Of a stretch of DNA of 58,675 nucleotides, positions 1 through 11,500 are shown in pieces. The translations under genes and the position numbers were made by a program. Each line of letters begins with the position of its first letter. The stretch's first letter is position 1. Under the pieces are notes generated by a model. That model did not search any database. It was not told the origin of the DNA and saw only the letters and a list, made by a program, of their open reading frames with translations. The DNA comes from Stramonita haemastoma. Taxonomy: Eukaryota > Mollusca > Gastropoda > Neogastropoda > Muricidae. The DNA lies in assembly GCA_030674155.1 (NCBI GenBank), contig CM060342.1, forward strand, positions 16,814,938 to 16,873,612, in the 5' to 3' direction.

Positions 1-424
1 ATGATGTTGTTGTGACAATAGGCTCTCTTAAGGGAGAGAAGCTTGAGTTTGATAAAGTGAGGAAATTAAGGAGATGATGTGTTTTGAAAAGCGCAGATTA
101 TGCAATGTGTCCAAAAGATGCTGGTGAATCATGCTGTTATTCCATTGGGCATTGTGTGTTTGATTAAAAAAGAAAAAAAAATCTCCTGCTTGAGTTTTTA
201 TGGAGAATTTAAATCTCCCCAAGCCACAAGCAAGTAAGACACTTGTACTTTTATGATGGAGGTCACAGAGGTCAGTAAACAGACACATGTACTTTTAGGA
301 TGGAGGTCACAGAGGTCAGTAATCAGACCCTGTTCACTGTGTAATTAGTCCCTACGTCAGCAACTTCCTGTAAACACAAACACATGGCGGAAATTGGCCA
401 GCCCACAGAATTCCAGAGAGAACA

Positions 425-530
425 ACATGTATGTAATAATAATAATATATACATGGAACTTATATAGCGCTATAATCTTGTAAAAAACAAATCAAAGCGC
501 TTACATTCGACCTATACATCACACAAGCAA
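425..530 (+). repeat. TATATAGCGCT element
   Basis: The block ATGGAACTTATATAGCGCTA, then ATCTTGTAAAA, then AATCAAAGCGCTTACATTCG is shared with 2985-3060, 5415-5500, 17515-17600 and 30350-30440. Copies are about 90 bp, sometimes at SINE edges and sometimes inside SINE tails. It is probably the 3' module of a retroposon; the family is not identified. Confidence 0.7.
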
Positions 531-636
531 GTTGCTGTAGTTGCTGTTGAGAAAATCCTGGGTCAGGCACCTCGTGAAAAAATGGGGGTGGGGTTCTTCA
601 TTTTAAAAAAAGAAAAAAAAGAATGCATGTGGCACG

Positions 637-930
637 TACATCAGTACTGATTTTTAGCATGTTTGGTGAGGTTGGTTTCACATTTGTAGCTTATACCCCC
701 CCAAATATATCATGCCTAAAAAAAAAATGTTTTCGGGGGGGGGGGTAAGATATAAAACGGTTGTATTTTCTTAAGATTTATTTTAGAGAATTTTATTTTT
801 TATAATGTACTCGGCAAGTACATCAGTAGACTACTCCTTTTTAGCATGTTTGGTGAGGTTGGTTTCACTTTGTAACTTATGCCCCAAACTGTGTCTTGCC
901 TAAAATAGTTTTTAGGGATAAGATATAGAA
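637..930. repeat. direct duplication of about 175 bp
   Basis: TACATCAGTACTGATTTTTAGCATG with the following GTTTGGTGAGGTTGGTTTCAC segment occurs at about 637 and again at about 815, each followed by ACTTATGCCCC-like and ATATATCATGCC-like sequence. Confidence 0.8.
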
Positions 931-1164
931 TTTATCTACCCCAAACTGCAAGTTGTTCAGCTACAACATATTTCAAAGACAGCAACAACACAAACAAAAA
1001 AATGAGAAAGTGCTAAAAAAGCTGAAATACCAGAAAGTGCTAAAAATGCTAAAATACCAGAAGTGCTAAGTTGGCAACCACTCATGTGTATTGCGAGTAT
1101 GTTCTGGGAGAGGTGGGTTGTGTGTGCCCCTGCATGAGGGAAAGTGTTCATTAGCATGTTGGTA

Positions 1165-1770
1165 GAGGGAGGCAGGATAGTGTAGTGGTTAAAGCGTTGA
1201 CCTTGCAATATGATGACACACGTTCAAGCCACTGCTGAGATGCCTGAGTTTCCTGTGGATCTTTTTTTTTTTTTTTTTTTACGGGGAGTTAACATCAGTA
1301 ACGACTCCTACTCCCATGAAGTCCTTTGGATGAGATATAAACAAAGGTCCTGTGTTCAAATATATGCAGAAAAAAAAAAAAAATTATTATAAATTTGTGT
1401 TGGTTGTTGTATAATTATGCAGAAAACCTTGTGCATACATTTCTTTTTCCTTTCGGAAGAGTAGGCCATTCCATGCCAGTAGAAACAGATGCAGAATTTT
1501 TAAAATCGCATGTACGCCAGTGTCATCATGTTTAGACACCATCCCTGAAATTGGGATGCAACTACCTCTTAAAGCTATGTAGAATACAGAATACATGTAT
1601 CTGTAGAGGGATGTGGAAGCAGCTGTTTGTACCATTTACTGTTTCCTTGTTTGTTTTTTTTTACACACATTGTCCTGAAATTCCTCCAGTATTTTGAGAA
1701 CATTTTTACTTTTGTAACAGCATCCCCAAAGTTGGTATGCGCTACCTTAGTGGTGGGGAAAAAAAAGGTT
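1165..1770 (+). mobile_element. SINE-A copy, tail 1, interrupted
   Basis: The head GGATAGTGTAGTGGTTAAAG with B box ACGTTCAAGCC is followed by the GGGGAGTTAACATCAGTAAC body and GAGATATAAACAAAGG. A poly-A and AT-rich interruption lies at 1369-1430. It resumes with GGAAGAGTAGGCCATTCCAT and tail 1 (ACACCATCCCTGAAATTGGG, then TAGTGGTGGGG). Confidence 0.7.
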
Positions 1771-2039
1771 GTATATGCAAACTCTTGTCATTGGTGGATT
1801 GATTGGTTATTATTCGTTTTTTTTATCATTATTGTTTTTATCTATTCTTGTATTTCATGGATAATGGAATAAGCTGTCATGTGCTTTTTTACATTCAGTC
1901 CCTGTGTGTATGCAGTTTTGTAAATTTTGTTGTCCGTTCCATGTGTGTGTGTGTGTGTGTGTGTGTGGTTTTAGGCAATTTCTAGGCAGCTTCACAGAGA
2001 GAAAGAGAGCTTTAAAAATTAATTTGCTGTTTCTTTGAA

Positions 2040-2331
2040 CAAAAAAAAAAAAGGCGAGGAACCAAAAAAAGGCAGTCATCTATAAGAACCATTCTGTCAT
2101 TCTTGTTGTGAACAGCAATGAATCTGGCAACTCCACCATCCTGCCCATGACCTTTACCTGCCAACCACACACCTGGCTGGGGCGCGCACCTGTGACAGGA
2201 ATTGGAAGTCCAGCTGAGAAACCGGCACTGTGGGGCAGAAGACAAGAGGGACCCAAGACGAAGTGGCGAGAAGGGTTTCAGGCCACACCTGCAGACCACC
2301 TGAAGATCCGGGTTTTTACACAGCGTGAGAA
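2040..2331 (+). CDS. candidate coding exon of an unrecognised protein
   Basis: A GC-richer island opens just after a TGA at 2037-2039 and stays open to a strong donor, GAGAA followed by GTAAGT at 2332. It reads AVIYKNHSVILVVNSNESGN, then STILPMTFTCQPHTWLG, and ends DHLKIRVFTQREK. The hydrophobic alternation followed by N-glycosylation-type NES and NST sites suggests an extracellular beta-strand region, but no family was recognised. The 5' boundary is unclear; AACAG before CAATGAA at 2117 and AGGCAG before TCATC at 2076 are possible acceptors. Joined to the acceptor at 6138 it would run 12 more residues to a TGA. It could also be non-coding or a decayed element. Confidence 0.35.
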
Positions 2332-2529
2332 GTAAGTGCATTTTTATTTATTTATTCATTTATCTATTCTTTTATATCGAGGATGATGGAATAAGCACTT
2401 GTGTGCTTTTTTACATCCAGTCCCTGTGTGTATGCAGTTTTGTAAAGTCTGTCACAATTCAGCCATTGTGTACACTTAGTGCGTTCGCAGATTCATGGGT
2501 GCAGTATTGATAGAAACAGAAATGATGAT

Positions 2530-2960
2530 GGAATTTATGTAGCATCATTCAAGACGTTCGCCTGCCAAAAAGTAAACCGTGAGGTCCTAGGTTCCTTTCC
2601 CAGCCTCCCCCTTTCTTCCCAGTTTGACAAAAAATTGAAGTGAATGTCAAAATTCTTTGGATGAGACTGTAAATCAAGGCCCCCACGAGACTGTAAATCA
2701 AGGCCCCATGTGCAAACGCACACTAAACATTTTGCGCACATATTAAAACCATGTTTTGCCTTTCAGAAGAGTAGGCCATTTCATGCCTGAAGGAACGGAT
2801 GATAAAGTAAATTTAGAAAAACCCATGCATGCACACAGGTGTTAGGCACCATTCCCAGAGTCGGAATGTGGCTACCTAAATGGTGGGGTTGAAGGGGGGG
2901 GGGGGGGGGAGATGGTTGCATACGCAAAAATCTCACCAGTGGTGAACATTGGAGGAAAAG
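2530..2960 (+). mobile_element. SINE-A copy with alternative head, tail 1
   Basis: The head (GACGTTCGCCTGCC, then GGTCCTAGGTTCC) differs from the common SINE-A head and matches the heads at 4857 and 16757. The body has GATGAGACTGTAAATCAAGG, partly duplicated, and GGAAGAGTAGGCC-like text as AGAAGAGTAGGCCATTTCAT. It ends in tail 1 with AAATCTCACCAGTGGTGAAC. Confidence 0.75.
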
Positions 2961-2984
2961 GCAAGGAATGAAAAAAATAATAGA

Positions 2985-3350
2985 TATATTATTATATAGC
3001 ACTATATCTTGTGGAAAAAAAATCAAAGCACTTGCATTCGAACCATTCATACACATGCAACCGTTCGATTCTTGGTCGAGGGGATTTTTCCTCTGAGTTA
3101 ACATCAGTGCCGACTCCACCCCCCCAAAAGTCTTTCAGATGAGACTGTAAACCAAGGCCCCATGTGCGAATGCATGCAGAACATCTTGCGCACAACGTTA
3201 AATCCTGTTCCGCTTTTCGTAAGAGTAGGCCATTGTGTGCCGGTCGAAACAGATGACATTTACAAAACTGTATACACATGGGGACTGGAATGGTGTAAAA
3301 AAGCACATGAGTGCTTATTCCATTATCCTAAATATATAAAAGAATAAATA
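2985..3350 (+). mobile_element. SINE-A body with tail 2, fused to a TATATAGCGCT element
   Basis: It starts with a TATATAGCAC block, then the GGGGATTTTTCCTC, GTTAACATCAGTGCCGACTC and AAGAGTAGGCCATTGTGTGC body. It ends in tail 2 (GGGACTGGAATGG, then AAAAAGCACATGAGTGCTTA) and an AT-rich terminus AAAGAATAAATAG. Confidence 0.75.
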
Positions 3351-4107
3351 GATAAATAAAAAATTCAGAGTATTGATATATGATCTAGATTTATACATCC
3401 ACACATGAAAATAACACTTGTTGATGGAAATGGGACTGGCTGTTGGAAGGTATGGGTAGATATGAGGTGAGGAAAACTCTTCCGTTGAGAACAAGTCTGT
3501 CTTGAGGCTGGATGTGAAAGTATTTAATGAAGGCTATAGGTGGAATGAGAGAGGGAGGTCATTCCAGGGGATGGACCTGAAATAGAAAAGTAACAACCGC
3601 CAACGATGGATTGTTTGGATCTGGGTGTTAGTAAGCTCAGAATATCTGTAGCAGAACAGGGAATGAGATAGAGTTGACAGGTGAAGACAGTCACAGAGAT
3701 GGGAAGATGCAGTTTTCGGGAGACATTTTAAAATTAAATGGAAGGTACTAGCTTTATACTGTCTGAATGATAAGCAACCAGGAAATGAATTGAAAACGAA
3801 ATTTATTCAGTATTGGCCATAGCTCCTTCTGAATGGGGGTAGATAAACATCATGTAACACAAAAATACAATTGCCACAAAATGTGAAATAAAAAGATTTT
3901 TACATGTATCCTTTCTTATTCCACTGGAACGGAATTGCAGATATTACTAGTGTTAGTCATTCCTAACATTCTCAGAAAGTCTTCTGAAAACTTAATACAG
4001 GTATATGCATAAATACTGCTAGAAGTAAATATGGCTTCCGATAAAATTTAGAAGGAATATAATTATCTTTGCCTGAGATCAAGAATGGCTGGACAGAAGA
4101 GAAAAAT

Positions 4108-4490
4108 ATGAACTTCATCTTCAATATCACTTGTACACAATGGTGTACTAAATTCAAAATTACCATTAATATGAACTTCATCTTCAATATCACTTGTACA
4201 CAATGGTGTACTAAATTCAAAATTACCATTATTATGTACTTCACCCTTCAATATCACTGTACACAATGGGTGCACTAAATTCAAAATTACCATTATTATG
4301 TATCTTCATCTTCAATATCACCTGTACACAATGGGCATACTAAATTCAAAATTATCATCATTATTATGTACTTCATCTTCAATATCACTTGTACACAATG
4401 GGCATACTAAATTCAAAATTATCATCATTAATATGTACTTCATCTTCAATATCACTTGTACACAATAGGCATTCTAAATTATCATCATTC
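4108..4490. repeat. 63-66 bp tandem array
   Basis: About six units of ATGAACTTCATCTTCAATAT, then CACTTGTACACAATGG, then TACTAAATTCAAAATTACCA. Copy 2 of the large duplication retains only one unit (16283-16335). Confidence 0.93.
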
Positions 4491-4849
4491 TTTTTATAAC
4501 GATTAGAGTGTATTGTCATATCTGTCATACCAAATCTAAGCATTGTTAAGCAACGCTTTACATATCTTATCAATATCCAATGACAAATATTTATTCGAGT
4601 TCACACTTTCTAGATGTTTTCATTGTTCTTCATAATGAAAATCTTGCACTTGTGGATTTTACTTATATTCCGTGTCAGCAGTCTATCCATTGGTCCAGTC
4701 CCCATACTTGACACAACAAGATTTTCAAGGAGCAGAGTGTGGCCTTTCCCAGCTGAAATCAAAGTTTTCATCATATATCCCAAAGTCACATGAATCTTTT
4801 ATATCTATTTTTTTTATCAACAGTCTATGTACTTCAAGGCTTTTCAGTA

Positions 4850-5560
4850 AGAAGGAAGGTGGCAGTACGGTTAAGACATTCACCTGCCCAATGTGAGGCT
4901 CTGGGTTCAGTTCCCAGCCTTTTCTTTCGTCTCAGTTTAACACACAAAAAAATCAAACTGAATGTCGGTCCTTTGGGTGAGACTAAAAACCAAGGCCCCA
5001 TATGCGAATGCACACAGAACATCTAGTGAACATATCAAAAACTTGTTCCACCTTTTGGAAGAGCAGGCTATTTTATGCCAGTAGGAATAAATGACAAAAT
5101 TTTAAAAAACACATGCACACAGGTGTTGTGTTTAACACCATCCCTGATGCCAGAAATATATGTAAATAAATTGGGGGAGGGGGGGGGGCTGCATATGTAA
5201 AAATTCATGCTTTAGGATGAGACTATAAGCTGAGGTGTCCAGTGTGTGAATGTATGCAGAACATCCTGCAAGCGTGTTAAAACCAGTTCTGCCTTTTGCG
5301 TGCCAGAAGAAACGGATGACAAAACATAACACAAAAAACCCAGCATGCACACTGATGGTGTATTAGACGTCATCCCTCAAAGTTGAGAATGTGGCCACCT
5401 TAATGGTGGGTTATAATGATGATAGTGATATATGGAATTTGTATAGCGCTGAATCTTATAGTAAAGCAAAACAAATCAAAGTGTTCGGGTTCAAAACATT
5501 CACAAACTCTTATTACATATGCAAAATCTCATCATTAATAGACCTTAGAGCTCTTGCCAA
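4850..5560 (+). mobile_element. two SINE-A copies in tandem, second carrying a TATAGCGCT insertion
   Basis: The first copy (alternative head GGTTAAGACATTCACC, B box GGGTTCAGTTCC) runs to about 5200. The second starts headless at AGGATGAGACTATAAGC. Its tail 1 is split at 5412 by a TATATGGAATTTGTATAGCG element before AATCTCATCATTAATAGACC resumes. Confidence 0.72.
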
Positions 5561-5667
5561 GGAGTGAAAAAAAGTAAAAGATTTGCTGTAAACCAGTAAA
5601 ATTCATGAGCGTTGCTTGTTGAAAGATAAGGATTTAAGTGGGGGGAAGGGGGGGGGGGAGAGCCCGA

Positions 5668-6060
5668 GACAGCCTAGTGGTTAGAACATTGAGCTTGTGA
5701 TCTGACGGTCCTAGTTCAAGTCACCATCCAGGCATCCATTCAAGGGGATTTTCCTCCTAAAGTTAACATCATGCTGACTCCACTCCCTTTTAAGTCTATA
5801 GTTGAGACTATAGACCCAGGCCCCATGCATGAATGCACGTACAACATCTTGTGCACATGTTTAAAAACCTGTTCCTCCTTTTGGAAAATACGCTATTGTG
5901 TGGCGGTAGGAAGGGATGGCAAAATTTTCAAAAATGCACACACACTGGTGGTGTGTTTAGATACTCTTGAAGTGGGGATGCTATGACGTTTCTCATGGTT
6001 TTGCATATATACAACCATTTTGCCTACCATTAAGATAGCCGCACTCTGACTTAAGGTACT
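5668..6060 (+). mobile_element. SINE-A copy, tail 1
   Basis: Head GACAGCCTAGTGGTTAGAAC with B box AGTTCAAGTCACC, then AGTTAACATCATGCTGACTC, GACTATAGACCCAGGCCCC, and a degraded tail 1 (GTGTTTAGATACTC, then TACAACCATTTTGCC). The copy-2 counterpart lies at 17735-18110. Confidence 0.78.
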
Positions 6061-6137
6061 ATTTTGTGACGTAATTTGTTTCATTGTGTTTAGGTTTGAA
6101 ATTCACAATGAATGGTACGTGTTTCTGTTTGTTTCAG

Positions 6138-6174
6138 GATACGGGCGGGCTCAGGCACAGGGTGCTGGTTCTGA
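6138..6174 (+). CDS. candidate terminal exon (copy 1), phase-compatible with the exon at 2040
   Basis: A strong acceptor, TGTTTCTGTTTGTTTCAG, precedes GATACGGGCGGGCTCAGG. If joined to the donor at 2332, the frame gives KIRAGSGTGCWF and a TGA at 6172-6174. The segment is identical in the duplicated block at 18208-18244, but that could reflect assembly duplication and not selection. No homology is recognised. Confidence 0.22.
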
Positions 6175-6930
6175 GGGCTCTGGCTGTTCTGCAAGGATTC
6201 AAGTTCTTTTTTTTTTCTTGTGATTTGTTTTTGTTGTGTATTTTTCTACAAATGTGACGCTCCACCACAATACTGAGTCGCATTGCGCCAAAGACTAGTT
6301 TTTAGGTGTTTAAAATTATTTATTTATTTATTTATTTTTAAAAGTTAGGTGTTGATATGTTGTTAATTAATCTGCAATGAAAAGGCTTTTCAGCACAGAA
6401 AGCAGACTGAAAACCAGACAATTCTATGAACAGTTATCGCAAATTGAAATAATAGACTGCAGAAAGTGACAAAATGAGAAATTGACAAGTTTTTCACCAT
6501 AATAGGACAGTCCCTAAATCGGAAATATCCGCTGGGACTTTAATCTAATCACAACAACCACCATAATAGGTGGTCAAAATGAAGGCTTGTGTGTTTCAAA
6601 TATATATTTTTAAACGCCCACCCCAAAAAAGCAGCAAAATTTGCCTTGATACTTCAGTACAAGGTAGAAGAAAGGCTATAGCTTAATAATCGATCAAAAT
6701 AAAAAAACCTGAATCCCACCTGCCTAAAATGGCTCCTAGCAAAAAAGTGGGCCAGGTGTGAAGCGACTCATTCCGTGGTCGAGCGTCAGAAATGGCAGGG
6801 GAATCAGAGGGGTTGAGGCAAGGTCAGGTAAGTTTTCCAGGTTGCGGAGATGGTGTCCAGTCTGAAATGATGGTTTGGCAGGTAAGTTGTAGACTAGTGT
6901 TGTGGGTGTTTGTGTGAGTGTATGTAAGTT

Positions 6931-8449
6931 CAGTGTTGATTCTAGGGTGCGCCCTTGCGGGATTCCTGCATTTTTTTCAACTTTTCCGCAAAATAATGTG
7001 ACCAGTGCACCCTAACGGACGCCAAAAAACTGTGAATAGCGCATATTAGAACAAACAGTGCGCCCTCTAACTGCCGTTTGTATAATTTCAAAATAACGCT
7101 ACATGCGTTTGTCATTACGTTAATACCCCAGGGACAGCAAGATGCACTGATTAGCACCTACAGTCGTCACAATCATCACAAAACGGCTGGTCTGACGTCA
7201 TTTTGCTACTTATTTACGTCATTACGCCATTTTCAACAGAGCCTTGCACGCCTGAAACAAGTGACGTCATTGTGACATAAACAATGACATAGATCGTTAA
7301 CAAGATAGCAAAAGCGGCTGCGTCCCAGCAGGGTTCAAAGCTGGTAGACCAAAGAGTTTTTCAGGCGGTTTTTCAGATCTGGCTAGACAAGTAGCCCGTG
7401 CTTGGCAACAAGAATGACGGCATAGGGTAGACTATCGGGTGTGTATCAAAAATGACTTTGACCCCCCCCCCCCCCCCATTCTCTCTCTCTCTCTCTGTAT
7501 GGGAGGGGAAAAAATGACATTGGATTTCACCTCTCTTCTCATCTAGATCTCTCTCCAACAGAAAATCTCTCTCTCTCATGGAGAGGGGGGAGGGGCAAGA
7601 CTTTGATATTGGTGTTCATCTCTTCTCATCTAGATCTCTCTCTCTAACTCTGAAAGTAAAGTGGAAATACTAAATTGACTTAGACTCCCCCCCCCCCCCC
7701 CCCCCCCCCCCGTCTCTCTCTCTCTCTGTGCCAAATGGGAGGAAAAGATAAGACTTTGATATTGGCTTTAACCCCCTTTCTCATCTAGATCTAAATATGG
7801 TTCTCCCTTCAACCGATTAGAAATACAAAATTGACTTTTGACATCCCTCCCTTCCCCCCTCCCCCATCTCTCTCTCTCTCTCTCATATGGTAAGGGGGGG
7901 GGGGGGGGGTTAAGACTGATTTTGGCTCATGCCTCTTTTTTCATCTAGATCTAGCTTTCTCTCCAACTCAGAATGTGGAAATACAAATTTGACTTTGACT
8001 CTCTCTCTCTCCTCCTTCCCTCCCCTCCTCTCTCTCTCTCTCTTGTATACAAATAAAGCATCTTCTCCTGTATCTAAGTAGTATGTATCCCTCCACATCT
8101 GAATGTACCACAATCTGGAAATAAAACTTTAACCCCCCTCCTTCTCCCCCCCCCCCCCTCTCTCTTACTTTCTTGTGTCAGAAAGTCATTCTACAGACTA
8201 GCTGCAATAGGTAAGGTGTATTATATTAAATCCTGTCTGCCTACATACTGTCCTGTTTGTTTTGTCTCCCGTCCTTGAAAAATCGCAGAAATTAGAGTAG
8301 TAATGGTATTATGAGCAAATACTACTTAATACTTGTCCACTTTTCTATGAAGGGAAAAAGGGGGGGGGCGGGGGGGGGGCAAATGCCCCCTTTTTTTCAT
8401 TTTAGGGGGCCCTTTGGCCCCCTTTTTTGAAATCCTAGAATCAACACTG
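6931..8449. mobile_element. non-autonomous TIR DNA element (1.5 kb) with internal satellite, copy 1
   Basis: Terminal inverted repeats CAGTGTTGATTCTAGG (left) and CCTAGAATCAACACTG (right) bound this segment, flanked by TAAGTT on both sides (6925-6930 and 8450-8455). There is no transposase frame. The left third holds CRE-like TGACGTCA repeats (TCTGACGTCA, AAGTGACGTCATTG); the rest is a degenerate 130-160 bp CT-rich satellite. CAGTG termini recall hAT-like elements, but a 6-bp duplication is not typical, so the class is open. Confidence 0.78.
7440..8170. repeat. CT-rich 130-160 bp satellite inside the TIR element
   Basis: Five or six degenerate units. Each has a C run, a TCTCTCTCTC run, ATGGGAGG-like sequence, AAGACTTTGATATTGGC, TCTCATCTAGATCT and GGAAATACAAATTGACTTT. 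The counterpart is at 19520-20235. Confidence 0.82.
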
Positions 8450-8739
8450 TAAGTTTCAAAAGTTTTTATTGGTTTTTTTTGTTCCAAGGGTTATTGAGGA
8501 AAGTTGTAGACAAGAGTGTGTGAGTGTGAAATTAGTTTCTAGGTAGTTATTTAGGGTAGTTATTCAGGTGCGTGTATGGTTGTGAGATGAGTTTGGGGGT
8601 ATTTGTTCAGGTAACCACAGGCATATAGTTTGTGTGTGTGTGTGTGTGTGTGAGAGAGCGAGTGATAAGTTTCAAGGTATGGTTTCAGGTATGAGGGATG
8701 TTCTAAAAATTTCTTAAAGACTGCAGGTTTCTAGCAATA

Positions 8740-8876
8740 TGACATTGAAACAATATCATCATCAGCATTGAAACAATATCAAGTCATCAACATTGAAACA
8801 ATATTAAGTAAATATCAAGTCATCAACATTGAAACAATATCAAGTCATCAACATTGAAACAATATAAAGTCATCAA
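8740..8876. repeat. 25-bp tandem array
   Basis: About five units of AAGTCATCAACATTGAAACA plus ATATC. The counterpart at 20800-20940 has the same number within error. Confidence 0.9.
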
Positions 8877-8989
8877 AGAAAAGCCTCTCACCAAAATGGA
8901 CTGTGAAAAGAAGAGGAACATACAAACGTGGTAGAACGCATAGAAGAGAACTGGGCAGAACAACAGCAAGGAAAACAAGCCCTTCAAAA

Positions 8990-9560
8990 GTCAAAGTCAA
9001 AAACCCAAAGTGACGACCAGCAACATCAATGGCCTTGGCATCAACATGAAAGATGATGGTGAGAAATTTGAAACGGTCCACGGCTTGAAACATCTAGAAC
9101 TAAGAAGTGATTGTTGCACACACAGAATCAAAGCCAGGAACTCTCTCCAGGACTGCACAGACTGAACATTACTGACACAGCTCAAGACTTCAAATGATTT
9201 AATGTTCATAAGTCTTCAGACTCCCTAACATTTCAAAGCTGAAGACCATAGGGAGTGACAGAAACATCACGCTCAGCTCAGAGATCAGACTGATGCCTGT
9301 GAGTCTGGGAAGGGACTTTGACAGCAGAAGACCTGGAGAAGAGGACACAGACCATGGGGATGAGAGGATATCACAAACTCTTTGACAACTCCTGCAAAGG
9401 TCCTATTACCAACAACAACAAAAGTAAGACAAAGAACGAGGCAAGCTATGTGGCCCTATTAGGACCTCCTGACAACTGTGAAGAGATGAAAACTGAACCG
9501 GCACATTTCTTGATCAAAATGGCTTGCCAAGACTTGTCTTCAGGATTTGTACAGAGTATT
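8990..9560 (+). pseudogene. non-LTR retrotransposon ORF2 C-terminal relic, copy 1
   Basis: Broken frames match the widespread invertebrate LINE segment after the RT catalytic core: TSNINGLGINMKDDGEKFET, then NITLSSEIRLM, then LTAEDLEKRTQTMGMRGYHK. Stops and indels are frequent. The 137-codon frame at 9318 is part of this relic running into the 40-bp array, not a gene. The thumb-like SSKIRLM and TLTAExEKR blocks are better kept in copy 2. Confidence 0.75.
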
Positions 9561-9604
9561 GGAAGTCAGAAAAAAAATCTGGGAAAAATGGGAAACTCCT
9601 TTTC

Positions 9605-10262
9605 ATATCTGGAAATGTCCTGGGACAATCAGTTTGGGCATGTAGAGTATAGAAATGTCCTGGGACAATCAGTTGGGCATGTAGAGTATAGAAATGTCCT
9701 GGGACAATCAGTTTGGGCATGTAGAGTATAGAAATATCCTGGGACAATCAGTTTGGGCATGTAGAGTATAGAAATGTCCTGGGACAATCAGTTTGGGCAT
9801 GTAGAGTATAGAAATATCCTGGGACAATCAGTTTGGGCATGTAGAGTATAGAAATGTCCTGGGACAATCAGTTTGAGCATGTAGAGTATGGAAATGTCCT
9901 GGGACAATCAGTTTGGGCATGTAGAGTATAGAAATGTCCTGGGACAATCAGTTTGAGCATGTAGAGTATAGAAATGTCCTGGGACAATCAGTTTGGGCAT
10001 GTAGAGTATGGAAATGTCCTGGGACAATCAGTTTGGGCATGTAGAGTATAGAAATGTCCTGGGACAATCAGTTTGGGCATGTAGAGTATGGAAATGTCCT
10101 GGGACAATCAGTTTGGGCATGTAGAGTATGGAGATGTCCTGGGACAATCAGTTTGGGCATGTAGAGTATGGACAATCAGTTTGGGCATGTAGAGTATACT
10201 AAAGAAATGTCCTGGACAATCAGTTTGGGCATGTAGAGTATAATATAGAAATGTCCTGGGAT
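9605..10262. repeat. 40-bp tandem array, copy 1
   Basis: About 15 units of GAAATGTCCTGGGACAATCA plus GTTTGGGCATGTAGAGTATA, with a few deletions near the right end. The last units have shortened repeats (TATGGACAATCAG). Copy 2 at 21650-21755 has three units. There are no spacers, so it is not CRISPR-like. Confidence 0.97.
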
Positions 10263-10357
10263 CTTGCTGTGACTTTAAAAAAGGGCTAAAAGCAGCTGGG
10301 TTTTTTAAAATTAATGAAAGTTTGAAAAATATTCCTTTTGCTCCTGCAAAGCCACTG

Positions 10358-11225
10358 TGCGATATTGATTGGTTCAGTGAATTCAAGCAGGGCAGGTGAA
10401 GCCTTGACTCCTTCACTGGTCAGTCCATCAGAGCCAGGACCCCAGAAAACATCAGTATTGTAGAGCAAACTGGAAGAGAAGATCCCTGAATCAACAGTCA
10501 GTCAGATTCAAGATGTCCTGGCCACTGGAAGCTCAACAACTGAAAAGATCTGTCACAAACATCCCGGGGTATGTTAGTGATGCACCTGGAGGGTACCACA
10601 TAAACTCTGCAATAAGAGGAAAAAAAGCAGTAGAACAGTGTCTGAAAACCCTGGAGACATTTGACAACTGACACTGCTATCTGACATGGAAAGTTAAGTA
10701 GAAATGAAACCTGGATTAAAAAAAAAAAAACACTTTAAATTTTTTTTTTTTTTTTTAAAGCGTACGACAATTGTCAGTGTGGGAGTTTCAAGGTGACCCC
10801 CCTTCTGCCAAACTGAAAAGAACTTGAAGCACAGGGAAATGAATGGTGGTGGTGTTTTTCAAGGCCAGATCAGGCTTGTAGCCACTGTGGCTCTTTGAGG
10901 ATAGGCATAGCACAGTCACTTTACACTGGCTTCTTCACCACAGCTCACCAAAAGTGTTCCAAGGCTTGATACGGACGCCATCCATGGGACAGTCTATCAT
11001 GACAACACACCCTTCATACCAGTACCACCTTCACAAAGAGAGTGAGCTCCTGGCATCAGAGAGAGTGCTGCTGTTGTTACATCTGCCTTCAGACCGCTGC
11101 CCATGTGACTACTTCTTCACTCAGTGAGTCAGTCGAGAAACATCTGCAGGGAACAAGCTTCAAAACCCATGAAGCCTGACTGAGCCATCACAAGGGTGGT
11201 AGACAAAGTTAAGTTAAAGGATGCC
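10358..11225 (+). pseudogene. mariner (Mos1-type) transposase relic, copy 1
   Basis: Across shifting frames the text follows a mariner transposase: DIDWFSEFKQGR, RTPENISIV, IQDVLATGSSTTEKICH, EQCLKTLETFDN, HCYLTWKV, then the HDNTP catalytic block, ASERVLLL, PCDYFF and LQGTSFKTHEA. Many stops and indels are present. No terminal inverted repeats were located. The counterpart is at 22185-23035. Confidence 0.82.
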
Positions 11226-11309
11226 AGACTTGGATGATCCGAGGATGGTCAGTTGTATGTATGTGTATATATCAGCTCCTGGAGAGTTCTTTCAGAAAAT
11301 GACCAGACT

Positions 11310-11500
11310 GAATGAAAGATTTTGCGCACACGGTAAACCCTGTTCCGCTTTTCGTATGAGTAGGTCATTGTGCGCCGGTGGGAACAGATATTTACAAAAA
11401 CTGCATACACATGGGGACTGGATGTAAAAAAGCACATGAGTGCTTATTCCATTATCCTTGGTATAAAGGATAAATAGATATAAAAGAATAACTAACTAAA
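11310..11500 (+). mobile_element. SINE-A tail 2, 5'-truncated, copy 1
   Basis: TTTTGCGCACACGGTAAACC, then TCGTATGAGTAGGTCATTG, then GGGGACTGGATGTAAAAAAG and CACATGAGTGCTTATTCCAT. It abuts the mariner relic. The counterpart is at 23125-23300. Confidence 0.8.

Larger units (their letters stand above)
1..1160. other. AT-rich sequence without recognised gene
   Basis: No coding exon is recognisable. It contains a TATATAGCGCT-type element at 425-530 and a direct duplication at about 637-930. Open frames here are short and cross homopolymers. Confidence 0.5.

Noticed and set aside
4069..4293. Short peptides with internal repeats (FIFNITCTQWCTKFKI and antisense)
   Set aside because: They come from the 63-bp tandem array, whose period is a multiple of three, so the repeated peptide is automatic. 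The array shrinks to one unit in the other copy.
9318..9731. 137-codon protein gene
   Set aside because: The first part is a decayed LINE ORF2 terminus and the second part is 40-bp tandem repeat sequence. It is not intact in the second copy.
9605..10262. CRISPR-like regular repeats (also 33645-34050 and 50915-51375)
   Set aside because: Units are directly contiguous with no variable spacers and the genome is clearly animal. They are minisatellites.
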